64,000 bases of DNA from Hyphomicrobium sp. LHD-15 (GTDB taxonomy: Bacteria; Pseudomonadota; Alphaproteobacteria; Rhizobiales; Hyphomicrobiaceae). Below the pieces are notes generated by a model that had not been told where the DNA came from, did not search any database, and saw nothing but the letters and a program-made list of their open reading frames with translations. A program made the position numbers and the translations under genes. Positions 37,695 through 46,454 of this stretch are shown piece by piece (positions within the stretch are counted from its first letter, which is position 1; each line of letters opens with the position of its first letter). The stretch lies in contig NZ_JAVIFT010000007.1 of the NCBI RefSeq assembly GCF_031157355.1, forward strand, positions 62,001 to 126,000. Reading direction: 5' to 3'.

Positions 37695-37868
37695 CTAAAC
37701 CCATTTGGGCAGGGGCTGCGCTGGGCCCTCCGGCGGGTCGATCTTGGGCTCCGGCTGCTCGTCGGGCGGCGGGACCGGCTCCTTCGTCGGATCGGGCCTT
37801 ACGGGCTCAGGCGGCCGATGCGGGTCGGGATCTGCTGGGGATCGTGTCGGTTTGGTGGGGCCGGGCAC
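37695..37868 (-). CDS. short proline-rich protein, GTG start
   Basis: A 57-residue protein beginning (M/V)PGPTKPTRSPADPDPHRP and ending PAQPLPKWV; about one third of residues are Pro. The GTG at 37868 has GAGGAAACCCC before it, which supports real translation. Short proline-rich proteins of this kind, with alternating Pro and charged residues, are common in alphaproteobacteria and of unknown function. It lies on the opposite strand in the gap before queA. Confidence 0.5.
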   Translation of the reverse strand: MPGPTKPTRSPADPDPHRPPEPVRPDPTKEPVPPPDEQPEPKIDPPEGPAQPLPKWV

Positions 37869-37959
37869 GGGGTTTCCTCGTTTTCGTGGGCTTGTGAATT
37901 AAACGCTCTCTTGTCGCAGGGGTTCCTCTTGGCCCGCTGTTGAGGCTATGAGAGCGGCC

Positions 37960-39075
37960 ATGCGCACCGATCTTTTCGATTTCGAGCTGCCCGAGGACCG
38001 CATCGCCCTTTACCCGGCGGAGCCGCGGGATGCTGCGCGCCTGCTGGTCGTCGATCCTACCGGTGGGCCTTTGCTTTCCGATCGCGTCGTGCGGGAGCTG
38101 CCGCAGCTGCTCAATCCGGGCGATGCGCTGGTGCTCAACGATACGCGCGTCATTCCTGCAGCGCTGGAGGGTATCCGGATCCGCGGTGAGCTTCGGTCGC
38201 GCGTTGCGTTCAACCTGTTGCGCCGTGTGGACGAGAGCCGGTGGCGGGCGTTGGCGCGGCCGGCGAAGCGGCTCGCCGTCGGCGATCGGGTTCGCTTCGG
38301 TTCCGAGAGCGATATGGCGTGCCTGCTTTCGTCGCCCGAGGCGACGGTGTCGGCGCGGCTCGGTGCGGGTGAAGTGGAGCTTCTTTTCGATCTCGCGGGT
38401 GCGGACCTCGACCGCGCGATCGAGGGCGTTGGTGAAATGCCGCTGCCGCCTTACATCGCGCTCAAGCGTGGGCCGGATGCGCGCGACCGGGCCAGCTATC
38501 AAACCATCTATGCGGAACGTGAAGGCGCGGTTGCCGCGCCGACCGCGGGGCTGCATTTTACGCCGGAGCTGTTCGCGGCGCTGGACGCGCGCGGTGTGTC
38601 GCGCCATTTCGTGACGCTGCATGTGGGCGCAGGGACGTTTCTGCCGGTGAAGTCAGACGATACCGCCGAGCACAAAATGCATTCGGAGTACGGCGAGGTT
38701 TCCGCCGAGACGGCGGCCGCACTCAATGCCGTGCACGCGCGGGGCGGACGTGTGATCGCGGTCGGAACGACGTCGCTTCGCATCCTCGAAAGCGCTGCCG
38801 CGCCGGACGGCGCGATCCAGCCGTTCGCGGGCGATACGGATATTTTCATCACGCCGGGCTATCGGTTCCGCGCGGTCGATGTGCTGCTCACGAATTTCCA
38901 TCTGCCGCGCTCGACGCTGTTCATGCTGGTCTCGGCCTTCGCCGGTCTCGAGACGATGAAGAGCGCTTACGCGCATGCGGTTGCTGGCGGCTACCGGTTC
39001 TATTCCTATGGCGACGCGTCGTTCCTGCTGCGCGCGCCGACACCTCATCCTGCCGACAAGGGACACCATGACTGA
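37960..39075 (+). CDS. queA: S-adenosylmethionine:tRNA ribosyltransferase-isomerase
   Basis: A 371-residue enzyme of queuosine synthesis that moves ribose from SAM to preQ1 in tRNA. It shows [65 protein letters not shown] and [11 protein letters not shown], with [18 protein letters not shown] at the end. I start at [10 protein letters not shown] (37960); an in-frame ATG at 37948 also exists. It overlaps tgt by 8 bases, so the two are translated together. Confidence 0.96.
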   Translation: MRTDLFDFELPEDRIALYPAEPRDAARLLVVDPTGGPLLSDRVVRELPQLLNPGDALVLNDTRVIPAALEGIRIRGELRSRVAFNLLRRVDESRWRALARPAKRLAVGDRVRFGSESDMACLLSSPEATVSARLGAGEVELLFDLAGADLDRAIEGVGEMPLPPYIALKRGPDARDRASYQTIYAEREGAVAAPTAGLHFTPELFAALDARGVSRHFVTLHVGAGTFLPVKSDDTAEHKMHSEYGEVSAETAAALNAVHARGGRVIAVGTTSLRILESAAAPDGAIQPFAGDTDIFITPGYRFRAVDVLLTNFHLPRSTLFMLVSAFAGLETMKSAYAHAVAGGYRFYSYGDASFLLRAPTPHPADKGHHD

Positions 39076-40219
39076 GACGTTTCACTATCGCGCGCTCGGC
39101 GCCGACGGACTTGCGCGGCGCGGAGAGGTGGTGACGGGGCGCGGCATCATCCGTACGCCGGCGTTCATGCCGGTTGGCACCGTTGCGACCGTGAAGGCGC
39201 TTTATCCGGAGCAGGTGCGTGAAGCAGGCGCCGACATTCTGCTCGGCAACACCTATCACCTCATGCTGCGCCCGGGTGCGGAGCGCGTCGCGAAGCTTGG
39301 CGGGCTGCATAAATTCATGCGCTGGGACAAGCCGATCCTCACCGATTCCGGTGGGTTCCAGGTCATGAGCCTGTCGAAGATCCGCAAGATCACCGAGGAA
39401 GGCGCGATGTTCCAATCGCACCTCGACGGGTCGCGGCACATGCTGACGCCGGAGCGTTCGATCGAAATCCAGAGCCTGCTCGGCGCAGACATCCAGATGC
39501 AGTTTGACGAATGCATTCAGCTTCCCGCCGAGCGCCGCGAGGTGCAGCGCGCGATGGAGCTTTCGCTGCGCTGGGCGGAGCGGAGCCGGCGTGCGTTTGA
39601 GGCGCAACGTGCAAGCGGCGCAGTGACTGCGGGGCAGGCGTCGTTCGGGATCGTGCAGGGCGGTATCGATCCGGAGCTGCGGCGGCGCTCGGCCGAGGCT
39701 CTGGTTGGCGTCGGCTTCGAAGGCTATGCGGTCGGAGGGCTAGCGGTGGGCGAAGGGCACGAGCTGATGCTGGCGACGCTGGATGCCACGCTGCCGTTCC
39801 TGCCGCAGGACAAGCCGCGCTATCTGATGGGCGTCGGCACGCCGCTCGATCTGATCGAATCCGTTCGGCGCGGGGTCGACATGTTCGACTGCGTGTTGCC
39901 GACCCGGAACGGGCGCCATGGGCTCGCCTACACGTGGAACGGCACGGTGAACTTGCGCAATGCCTACCATGCCGAAGACAATGCGCCGCTTGATCCCGAA
40001 AGCTCGTGTCGGGCGGCGCGGGACTATTCGCGCGCCTACCTGCACCACCTGATCCGCTCGGGCGAGTATCTCGGCGCGATGATCCTTTCGTGGGTCAACA
40101 CGGTGTTCTACCAGGACCTAATGGCGGCGATGCGCGCGGCCATCGAGGAGCGCCGGTTCGCTGCGTGGGCGGAAGAAACCAAGGCGCGCATTGCGAAGCC
40201 GGAGGCAAGGGCTGCGTGA
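39068..40219 (+). CDS. tgt: tRNA-guanine transglycosylase with altered zinc site
   Basis: A 383-residue enzyme that exchanges guanine for preQ1 at tRNA position 34. Catalytic regions are intact: [12 protein letters not shown], the [12 protein letters not shown] loop and [18 protein letters not shown]. The usual zinc ligands are Cys-x-Cys-x2-Cys plus a His 26 residues later (Cys318, 320, 323 and His349 in Zymomonas). Here they read Ser312, Cys314, Ala317 and Val343, so three of four ligands are absent. The rest of the fold aligns without gaps, so this seems a natural loss of metal and not an error. It overlaps the end of queA. Confidence 0.95.
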   Translation: MTETFHYRALGADGLARRGEVVTGRGIIRTPAFMPVGTVATVKALYPEQVREAGADILLGNTYHLMLRPGAERVAKLGGLHKFMRWDKPILTDSGGFQVMSLSKIRKITEEGAMFQSHLDGSRHMLTPERSIEIQSLLGADIQMQFDECIQLPAERREVQRAMELSLRWAERSRRAFEAQRASGAVTAGQASFGIVQGGIDPELRRRSAEALVGVGFEGYAVGGLAVGEGHELMLATLDATLPFLPQDKPRYLMGVGTPLDLIESVRRGVDMFDCVLPTRNGRHGLAYTWNGTVNLRNAYHAEDNAPLDPESSCRAARDYSRAYLHHLIRSGEYLGAMILSWVNTVFYQDLMAAMRAAIEERRFAAWAEETKARIAKPEARAA

Positions 40220-40231
40220 AGCCTTGCCGCG

Positions 40232-41170
40232 TCACGGAGGCGGCGCGTCGACCATTTCCTTGGCGAGACTGCGCTCGCGGTGCACGAGGTAGACGCCCGA
40301 TCCGACGATGAGCGCCGCGCCTGCGAGCGTCCAGACGTCCGGCAAGTCGCCGAACACGACGTAACCGCAGGCGACCATGGTCAGAAGCTGCATGTAGATG
40401 AAGGGCGCGATCGAGGATGCGGGCGCGAGCCGATAGGCGTGCAGGAACAGCCAGTGGCCGACGCCGCCGAAGATGCCGAGCGCGCAGAGCAGCGCCCAAG
40501 CCGAGAGGCTCATCGGCGCGTGCCAGTTGAAGAACGCGAGCGGGGCGCCGGCGAAGGTGCCGACGAACATCGAGTGGAACAGCGTGACGAGCGGTGGATC
40601 GAAGTGCGCCATGTAGCGCGTCAGCAGCATGAACAGCGCATAGACCAGCATACCCGCGAAGGCATAGATGACCGCCGGATGGATGGCGCCGAAGCCCGGC
40701 CTCACCGCAACAACGACGCCGAAGAAGCCGACGAGGATCGCGATCAGGCGATTGCGGCCGATCCATTCGCCGAGCAATGGCCCCGCCAACAGTGCCACGA
40801 CGAGCGGGGCCAGAAACACGATCGTCACGGTCTGATCGAGACGCAGGTACTCGAGGGCCAGAAAGTTGAAAGCCGTCGTTCCGAACAGCAAGCCTGAGCG
40901 GAGGATCTGCAGGCCGCGCCGCTTGGTTATGAAGAGCGCTTTGGCGCCAATGACGCCGAAGGCAGGAAGCAGGATCAGCATCAGCGTGAACTGGCCGATG
41001 CAACGCGCCCACACGACCTGCCAGACGCCGAGATTTTCCTTCGTCACGAGATACTTCGCGGCGGTGTCGAGGCACGAAAAGAGGGCCACGGCCGCCACCA
41101 TCAGGCCGATGGCCTTCAGGCGATTGCGGGCGGTTTCGTCCAGGCTCTGCGGATCGATGGCATTTTGCAT
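40232..41170 (-). CDS. EamA/DMT-superfamily permease
   Basis: A 312-residue inner-membrane protein with about ten helices in two EamA repeats (first repeat from LKAIGLMVAAVALFSCLDTAAKYLV, second from AVIYAFAGMLVYALFMLLTRY). Such transporters export metabolites or amino acids; the substrate cannot be told. The C-terminus is short and Pro-rich (MVDAPPP). It faces the tgt gene, with 12 bases between the stop codons, and is the last gene before the tRNA-borne element. Confidence 0.9.
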   Translation of the reverse strand: MQNAIDPQSLDETARNRLKAIGLMVAAVALFSCLDTAAKYLVTKENLGVWQVVWARCIGQFTLMLILLPAFGVIGAKALFITKRRGLQILRSGLLFGTTAFNFLALEYLRLDQTVTIVFLAPLVVALLAGPLLGEWIGRNRLIAILVGFFGVVVAVRPGFGAIHPAVIYAFAGMLVYALFMLLTRYMAHFDPPLVTLFHSMFVGTFAGAPLAFFNWHAPMSLSAWALLCALGIFGGVGHWLFLHAYRLAPASSIAPFIYMQLLTMVACGYVVFGDLPDVWTLAGAALIVGSGVYLVHRERSLAKEMVDAPPP

Positions 41171-41439
41171 GGCGCGCCGGGCTCGTGAGGATGCGCTCTC
41201 TTACTCCATCGGAGTGCGAAAGCGACGCGGCATTTTTCCTGAGAAGAAAGTACGAGGCGTGGAAATCCGCGGTCGGAGGCCTCGATAGCGGGTGGGTTTT
41301 CCGGGCTCCGGGTGGTGCGGGCGCCTAATTCCTTGGGCATCTTGTCATCAGGGTGCGAGCTTGCCTTGACCGTTCGCCGGTCGGCCCTTAGAAAGCGCAC
41401 TCTCATTGAGGTCGGCCGCTCGGGTTTGCGGTTGGCTTC

Positions 41440-41514
41440 GGGCCGGTAGCTCAGAGGTAGAGCACGTGACTTTTAATCATGGGGTCGAGGGTTCGATTCC
41501 CTCCCGGCTCACCA
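41440..41514 (+). tRNA. tRNA-Lys (anticodon TTT), CCA encoded
   Basis: All four arms fold: acceptor GGGCCGG with CCGGCTC (one G-T), D-stem GCTC with GAGC, anticodon stem CGTGA with TCATG (one G-T) and loop CTTTTAA giving anticodon TTT, T-stem GAGGG with CCCTC and loop TTCGATT. Discriminator A and encoded CCA end at 41514. The integrase gene starts the element right downstream, so the 3' half is the likely attachment site. Confidence 0.95.
41495..41514 (+). other. probable attachment site (attL) in the tRNA-Lys 3' end
   Basis: Tyrosine integrases coded next to a tRNA 3' end usually insert within it and rebuild the tRNA. The integrase ends 80 bases downstream. I searched the rest of the window by eye for a second copy of the last ~20 bases of the tRNA and found none, so the other end of the element is beyond 64000. 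Confidence 0.55.
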
Positions 41515-41593
41515 CCCCTTGGAATTTCCATTCTATATCATATGTTTAGAGAAGTGGGAAACCGATCTCACCAAAATGGTGGGAAACTTTTGT

Positions 41594-42700
41594 TCATTCT
41601 TTGCCCCTGACAAGCAGGTGCATGCCGCTCTTGGCCAGCCTCTTTCGCTCCGCGGCTCTGGTGTAGCGCTCGGCCTCTTTGAGGGTCAGCCAACCAAATA
41701 TCGACATGAGCTGGTGGACTGTCGCGCCGTTCTCCGCGGCCAGGGTCGCGCCGGCCTTACGCAGCCCGTGGGCTGAGCATTGCGGCAGGCCCGCCTCATC
41801 ACACCACTCACGAAACTTGTTGCCGAATCCGGCGTCGGCAAATGGCATGCCGTACGTGGTGACAATGTAAGTGAGGTCTCCGGTCGGTGATTGTCTGATT
41901 ATCTCTTCCAGCTCAGGCAAGATCGGAATCTCAATGTCGACCGGATGCCGGTTGCGGTTCTTCCATTGGCGGAACTTGAACCATCCGTCTCGGGCGTGCT
42001 GGCGGCCTAGACGTACGGCATCAGAGCGGCGAATTCCGGTGAACAGAAAGATTGCCAGCGCGAGACGCGCCATGGTGCCGATCGGATGGTGCTCCTCAAA
42101 TTGGCTGACCTCGTCGACAGTCCACGTATGATGCCCGCCGCTGGGGGTCGCGAGCTTCGGTACATCTCGCGCTGGGTTCGTCTGCGCTAGCGGCGGGTCT
42201 TGGGCCAGCGCCCAATTGAAAACGCCGTTGATAGCCTTCACGCGCCCGTTGGCCGCTGTGGGCGTCTTGCGTTTGCGGTCGCGCAGAACGCGAATGGATT
42301 TCGACGTCATGCGGGCAAGGGGAAAGCTGGCGAACGTTTCGTCCGAGCCGGGAAACAGAATCTCGTCAAAGGTCGACTCGAGAATGCCGCGGCGGGGGCG
42401 CTGGGTGGTCGGGTCGAGAGACTTGAACTCGCTTGACTTGAAATACTCGACGCACAGCCAGCGCCAGGTTCCCGGCGCTATGCGCCCGGGCGCGCTGTCT
42501 GAAGGGGCAAGCTTTCCTGCCTCGCTCTCGGCGAGGAGCTCACGATAGCGCTTCTCGAAGCCTTCGGTGCCTGGCGCTTCGCGAATACGGATTTTACGCT
42601 GACCTTTACGCCAGAAATAGATGCGGACGTTGCCATGCCGGTCAACGTCCTCGTGGACGTATGGGATCTTGACCGTGATCATGTCCGCGTCAGCCCTCAT
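41594..42700 (-). CDS. tyrosine-type site-specific integrase
   Basis: A 368-residue integrase of the phage family. The catalytic domain (~195-350) has Arg in FLFTGIRRSDAVRLGRQ, His-x2-Arg in AHGLRKAGATLA and the nucleophile Tyr in EAERYTRAAERKR. The N-terminal half has a SAM-like arm-binding core (RRGILESTFDEILFP). The start codon overlaps the stop of the excisionase-like gene (ATGA), so the pair are co-translated. It sits 80 bases from the tRNA-Lys 3' end. Confidence 0.93.
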   Translation of the reverse strand: MRADADMITVKIPYVHEDVDRHGNVRIYFWRKGQRKIRIREAPGTEGFEKRYRELLAESEAGKLAPSDSAPGRIAPGTWRWLCVEYFKSSEFKSLDPTTQRPRRGILESTFDEILFPGSDETFASFPLARMTSKSIRVLRDRKRKTPTAANGRVKAINGVFNWALAQDPPLAQTNPARDVPKLATPSGGHHTWTVDEVSQFEEHHPIGTMARLALAIFLFTGIRRSDAVRLGRQHARDGWFKFRQWKNRNRHPVDIEIPILPELEEIIRQSPTGDLTYIVTTYGMPFADAGFGNKFREWCDEAGLPQCSAHGLRKAGATLAAENGATVHQLMSIFGWLTLKEAERYTRAAERKRLAKSGMHLLVRGKE

Positions 42701-42960
42701 ACGGCGACGCGGCTCCAGATGTCCTCACTTGAGTCGTCGCCTCCATCAGTGGGCAAGGCGGCGAATGCAGAGTCAAGCCGATGGCGGTCCCAGACTTTGC
42801 GGCTGTCGATTCGCTTGGCTCCTGGCATCCGACCATCTGCAACCATCTCATCGAACTTGGTGGCGCCGATGCCGATATAGGCAGCTGCTTCCTCGCGGGA
42901 GAGTCCGCGAGGCGGTAGGCTCGGAGGCAGGGTTTCACGGCGGGAGCGGGCTCTAGGCAT
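42697..42960 (-). CDS. excisionase-like helix-turn-helix protein
   Basis: An 87-residue, basic protein with a MerR/AlpA-like helix-turn-helix at about 20-55 (LSREEAAAYIGIGATKFDEMVADGRMPGAKRIDSRKVWDR split over two helices and a wing). This is the pattern of excisionases and AlpA-type activators. Its position directly upstream of, and 4-base overlap with, the integrase gene supports a role in directing integration or excision. Confidence 0.75.
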   Translation of the reverse strand: MPRARSRRETLPPSLPPRGLSREEAAAYIGIGATKFDEMVADGRMPGAKRIDSRKVWDRHRLDSAFAALPTDGGDDSSEDIWSRVAV

Positions 42961-43286
42961 GAGGTGTGATCCTCGCAGTGTTCCGCGAGCCTCTCTCGGA
43001 GAGGTGTTGGTGAGGAGCGTAGGGCCGCTCGATTTCGCGCTCGCGGGCCATGTGTTTGCAACCGACTACACAAATCTGTGGAGATTGGAGTTGACGCCTA
43101 CATCGAACTGCTGGCGCGACCGAAATCCAGCGAATATGTGCGGACGTGCGTCGGCTGCGTTCGAATGCTTGTATGGTGGCATGCGAGTGGCGTGACAAAA
43201 CGGAAAAAGGGGCGATCGTCTGTCAGAGGTCCAACTCGCGATTTGTTGGCAGCTTTCGTTGGTCCGATTCATAGGCAGGAGGGCAC
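42961..43286. other. intergenic region between divergent element genes
   Basis: About 325 bases between the leftward excisionase-like gene and the rightward hypothetical. It probably contains the divergent promoters that switch the element; the sequence is AT-richer than neighbours. I found no perfect operator dyad. Frames such as 42953-43198 (minus) and 43078-43350 (plus) are not convincing. Confidence 0.4.
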
Positions 43287-44330
43287 ATGCCTGATGCGGA
43301 GGATGTTTGCGATGATCCGTGCTGGAATTTGCCGGACGCCGAAGACTTAAACGATATTCGCGACGTTAATGCCCTTCTTCGTTTGATTAGCAGCCGGATC
43401 GGGAACCGTGAAGATCCACTAGCACTCCAGCTTGATCCCGTTGCGGACAGCTTGGTTGAACGCGTTTTTCGTACCCTTCAAGAATTTACTGCGGAACACG
43501 GCGAAGCTTCTGCGTTAGTCGACGAAGTGGATATCAAGTTGACTGCATACGCCCTCGCGCGCCTCTTGACGATCGCAAGGGACTATCGGGTTAGCGGTAG
43601 CCAATATAGCACCTTGGCTAAGAGCATCGGCCTCCTTTATGGACGACTTGCTGAGAGGAGAGGGCAGAGGCGGCAAGTAAGAACTGTTATCCATCCAACT
43701 TTGCGCAGAGCGGTCTTCACACCGGTCTGGAGCCGCTTTCCTCGTGCAGTTCGGATCAGGAAAAATTTATCACCTAAGCGAGAAATTGAGCTATTCCGAC
43801 GCCGGTGTGAAAATGCTCTGGCGGATGGCTGTAATGGTCTGCTCGCGACGCGCGCGGAATATGAATTGTCATTTTATTGCCAAGACTTGCTGGCCCGGCA
43901 CGCAGGGCGTTACCCTTTTCCAGACTTTGCCATAGTTGCTCGGGATGGCCGGCTCGTCGCTGACCGCGATGAGCTCCTTGCGGCTGTTTCGGTGGCGCGG
44001 CATGCACTCGACGAAGATCGATCACTCAATAGTCGAACACCACTCTACGCCCATGATGTCGTTACCGAGCACATTCAGCTGGCGGCAGCCGTATTTGCAA
44101 ACCGACGAGTTGGGGGGGCTACTGTTTCCCAAGTAGACAGTTCGTTTGCGGTGGGTCGCATTACGAAAAGGTCCGGTGTCGTTCATTCGCTTGTGAAGGA
44201 ACTTGGAGAGCTGGTCGGCCTGCAACTTGTGACGGATGCCGACGACAAGAGAATGCGCAAGTATGGGGAAGGCCGCTCTTTCCGCTCCAAAGCCGGAAGT
44301 GCAAAAAATAAAAAAGCGTCGCTCAAATAA
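43287..44330 (+). CDS. hypothetical element protein, 347 aa
   Basis: A 347-residue soluble protein with CAGGAGGG before its ATG. The N-terminus contains an imperfect repeat (MPDAEDVCDDPCWNLPDAEDLND). The middle is helical and Arg-rich (YGRLAERRGQRRQVRTV; RKNLSPKREIELFRRRCENAL). The C-terminal part ends in a helix and a Lys-rich tail (SKAGSAKNKKASLK), suggesting nucleic-acid contact. The composition is AT-richer than the backbone. No family recognised. Confidence 0.6.
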   Translation: MPDAEDVCDDPCWNLPDAEDLNDIRDVNALLRLISSRIGNREDPLALQLDPVADSLVERVFRTLQEFTAEHGEASALVDEVDIKLTAYALARLLTIARDYRVSGSQYSTLAKSIGLLYGRLAERRGQRRQVRTVIHPTLRRAVFTPVWSRFPRAVRIRKNLSPKREIELFRRRCENALADGCNGLLATRAEYELSFYCQDLLARHAGRYPFPDFAIVARDGRLVADRDELLAAVSVARHALDEDRSLNSRTPLYAHDVVTEHIQLAAAVFANRRVGGATVSQVDSSFAVGRITKRSGVVHSLVKELGELVGLQLVTDADDKRMRKYGEGRSFRSKAGSAKNKKASLK

Positions 44331-44430
44331 CAGGTTAAGGCCGTACCCCCTTTTTCCGTTTCGCGCTCTTCTTGGCGATTCAGGCAGTCAATGACCCTCA
44401 CGTGCACTCGTATGCAGTGGAGGTCAAAGA

Positions 44431-44694
44431 ATGCAGCACGGCTCGAACGTGGCAACCGCCGGCGGTGCGAAGCCGCTGAAACTTGATCCCGAGACATATT
44501 ACCCCGAGCCTGAGGCTGCCGAGCTTTTCGGCGTGTCGGTCGACACCATGCGTCGCAAGCGTATGCGGGCAGGTATTTCTGCTCTGCCATTCTCCAGGTT
44601 CGGGAGAAAGGTCTTCTATCGCGGCGCAGACCTGATCACTGCACTCGACGCAAGTCGTCAAATATCGCCTCCTAAAATAGGGGAGCGGGCATGA
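44431..44694 (+). CDS. small helix-turn-helix protein
   Basis: An 87-residue protein with GGAGGTCAAAGA before the ATG. Residues ~28-60 form a MerR/HTH_17-type motif (EPEAAELFGVSVDTMRRKRM followed by a wing AGISALPFSRFGRKVFYRGADL). It is a likely element regulator or a DNA-binding partner. Its stop overlaps the next ATG (ATGA), so the two genes are translationally coupled. Confidence 0.7.
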   Translation: MQHGSNVATAGGAKPLKLDPETYYPEPEAAELFGVSVDTMRRKRMRAGISALPFSRFGRKVFYRGADLITALDASRQISPPKIGERA

Positions 44695-45011
44695 TCGATT
44701 TGCGCGACCGAACAATCGCAAGCCTCGCGCATGCGCGTCGGATGGAAAACGATCTCCGTGCTCTTCTAGTCGACCTGGAGGCACGCTTAGGCGCAGACGG
44801 CTTTCGAGCGTCCAATCGCGCACAAGACGGACGCATGTTGCTGGCCAGTATTGAAGCGGACGTTGCGCGCCAAGCCGCGGAGCTTGTCGCGCTCGACGCG
44901 ATCGTGGGCGCTCGGGCCCAGATGGGACGGGCGATGCAAGTCGCTTATCGCGAAATCTACGGTGCAGATCCGCCGGGGAACTACGTGTTCCCGGTTCCAA
45001 TTCCGATTTAG
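44691..45011 (+). CDS. hypothetical 106-aa protein coupled to the HTH gene
   Basis: A 106-residue, mostly helical protein (ARRMENDLRALLVDLEARLGADG; EADVARQAAELVALDAIVGAR) with a short Pro-rich end (DPPGNYVFPVPIPI). Its ATG overlaps the stop of the HTH gene. No recognised family. A strong hairpin terminator at 45105-45135 follows. Confidence 0.6.
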   Translation: MIDLRDRTIASLAHARRMENDLRALLVDLEARLGADGFRASNRAQDGRMLLASIEADVARQAAELVALDAIVGARAQMGRAMQVAYREIYGADPPGNYVFPVPIPI

Positions 45012-45104
45012 CGCTGGGCGGGCTTCACGCCCCTACCGCTATCTGGTCTGCGTGCCTTTGAGTGTCGCCGTGATGGCGGGTTGTTCTTCCGCGTAACAAA
45101 AATG

Positions 45105-45135
45105 AAAGCCCTGCAGCGATCAACTGCAGGGCTTT
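45105..45135 (+). terminator. stem-loop terminator
   Basis: A perfect 12-base stem AAAGCCCTGCAG / CTGCAGGGCTTT around CGATCAA, ending in TTTCC. It closes the two-gene unit before it and argues that the next gene starts after it. Confidence 0.65.
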
Positions 45136-45270
45136 CCGAAACGACCGAACCGCTCGGTGTGGCCGAACGCTCGGTAGGTGAGCAGCACAGGGGCGCTGCT
45201 CGAAGCGGAGAGGATCTCATGATTTCTCTGTTCGCTCAAGTGCGCCCTCACGATTGTGAACAGAGGGCAC

Positions 45271-45381
45271 ATGACACGAGAACATATCGGCGCCGCATCA
45301 ACGCCCACCGTCGGCGTAGCTTCTATCCGTCCTGTGAACGCAAGCGGTATCGACATCGCCCGCATGGGGCTGCGCTCATGA
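45271..45381 (+). CDS. 36-aa leader-type small protein
   Basis: ATG at 45271 with GAGGGCAC upstream encodes MTREHIGAASTPTVGVASIR-type residues and ends at a TGA that overlaps the ATG of the next gene (ATGA at 45378). That overlap is typical of translational coupling and supports both the small frame and the start of the next gene. It has no recognised family and could be only a coupling leader. Confidence 0.4.
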   Translation: MTREHIGAASTPTVGVASIRPVNASGIDIARMGLRS

Positions 45382-46349
45382 GCGTCAATCCAACGAAGCG
45401 CGTTCGCGAAGTCGAGCGCATCGAGGACTGGGACGCGGCGCGCTATTCGCACGTCCCGCCTCGCGCCGCCACTGACGAGCGCCTGACACTCGCGCATCTG
45501 CGCGTGCTGGTACTAATCGGCAAGGTCAACACGAAGCAGGGCTGGTGCCAGCTTTCCCAGACGGCTGCCGCAGACCTCTTTGGCATGCACCGCAATACTG
45601 TAAACGCTGCGATCAGCGATCTCGTCGAGTGGCTTTATGTGGAGCGCCGCACGCAGAAGCAAACCAAGACCGCTTTCTGCCATTACCGCGTGCTGATCGA
45701 CGAACCGGAGACGGACGAGGGGGTGCCGCCTACAGACGGCACCCCCTCCGAAATGGACGTGCCGCACACAGACGGCACGGGTGCAACCCCTGAAAGTTGC
45801 ACGGGTGCCGCCGACGGAAGGCACGCCCCTATTAATAGAGATCGCGCGCGGGAGATCAAAGATCAGAGATCACTTCCCCCTAAATCCCCCGATGGGGGAC
45901 TTGAGGCAAAATCTCTGAATGGGAAGGCTGCCTGGCTGGCAGCGCTGCTCGAGAGCGGCAAGCACCGAGACGCGGTAGACGGTCTGATCGCGCCGCTGCT
46001 GGCCTCCGACAAGCGGCTCTCGCTAGGCAAGGCACCGGTCGAGGCGCTTGTCGAGATCGCCACCGCCGCGCATGGCATCGGGCGCCCTGCGCTCGACGCG
46101 GCGGTGAAGCGGCTCGCCGCGCAGTCGAGCAAGCTGACGGTTGCGAATATCCGCGATGAGATCGCCCGCGCGCGCAATTTCGGCGCTCAGTTCGTCATCA
46201 TGCCCGGCATGGCGCAGTGGACGCGCTGGCTCGAATATTTCGAGACCGCCGATCCCCGCCAAGCCGCCGTCGTCCGCAAGCAGACATCGTGGCAGGTGCC
46301 GAGCGAATGGCCGCCAGCATCCGGTAACACGCAGGGGGCGGCGGGATGA
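45378..46349 (+). CDS. helix-turn-helix replication/regulation-type protein
   Basis: A 323-residue protein. The frame is open from 45081, but the first part lies over a terminator and has atypical composition, so I start at 45378. Residues ~30-95 hold a winged helix-turn-helix (LTLAHLRVLVLIGKVNTKQG; LSQTAAADLFGMHRNTVNAAISDL). A Thr/Gly/Pro linker follows, and the C-terminal half is a helical domain (AWLAALLESGKHRDAVDGLI; FETADPRQAAVVRKQ). Similar HTH plus C-terminal helical proteins act in plasmid and phage replication, but I cannot assign this one. Confidence 0.6.
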   Translation: MSVNPTKRVREVERIEDWDAARYSHVPPRAATDERLTLAHLRVLVLIGKVNTKQGWCQLSQTAAADLFGMHRNTVNAAISDLVEWLYVERRTQKQTKTAFCHYRVLIDEPETDEGVPPTDGTPSEMDVPHTDGTGATPESCTGAADGRHAPINRDRAREIKDQRSLPPKSPDGGLEAKSLNGKAAWLAALLESGKHRDAVDGLIAPLLASDKRLSLGKAPVEALVEIATAAHGIGRPALDAAVKRLAAQSSKLTVANIRDEIARARNFGAQFVIMPGMAQWTRWLEYFETADPRQAAVVRKQTSWQVPSEWPPASGNTQGAAG

Positions 46350-46454
46350 CTCCGTTGTCTATCGCGCGGAAAGGAATGGGGCCAGCGTGCCCCTGTTGGA
46401 TCGTCGCGGCGGCTTGGCGGCCTCACGCCGGCGGGTCGCTGCGGAGGAGGTCAG

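Noticed and set aside
41116-41406. 96-residue leftward frame before tRNA-Lys
   Set aside because: It overlaps the 5' part of the DMT permease on the same strand and has no domain or ribosome-binding site.
45081-45377. Upstream extension of the HTH protein to 45081
   Set aside because: The region includes a strong terminator hairpin (45105-45135) and a coupled small frame that ends at 45378. An in-frame ATG at 45219 has a decent ribosome-binding site, but the encoded residues look noncoding.
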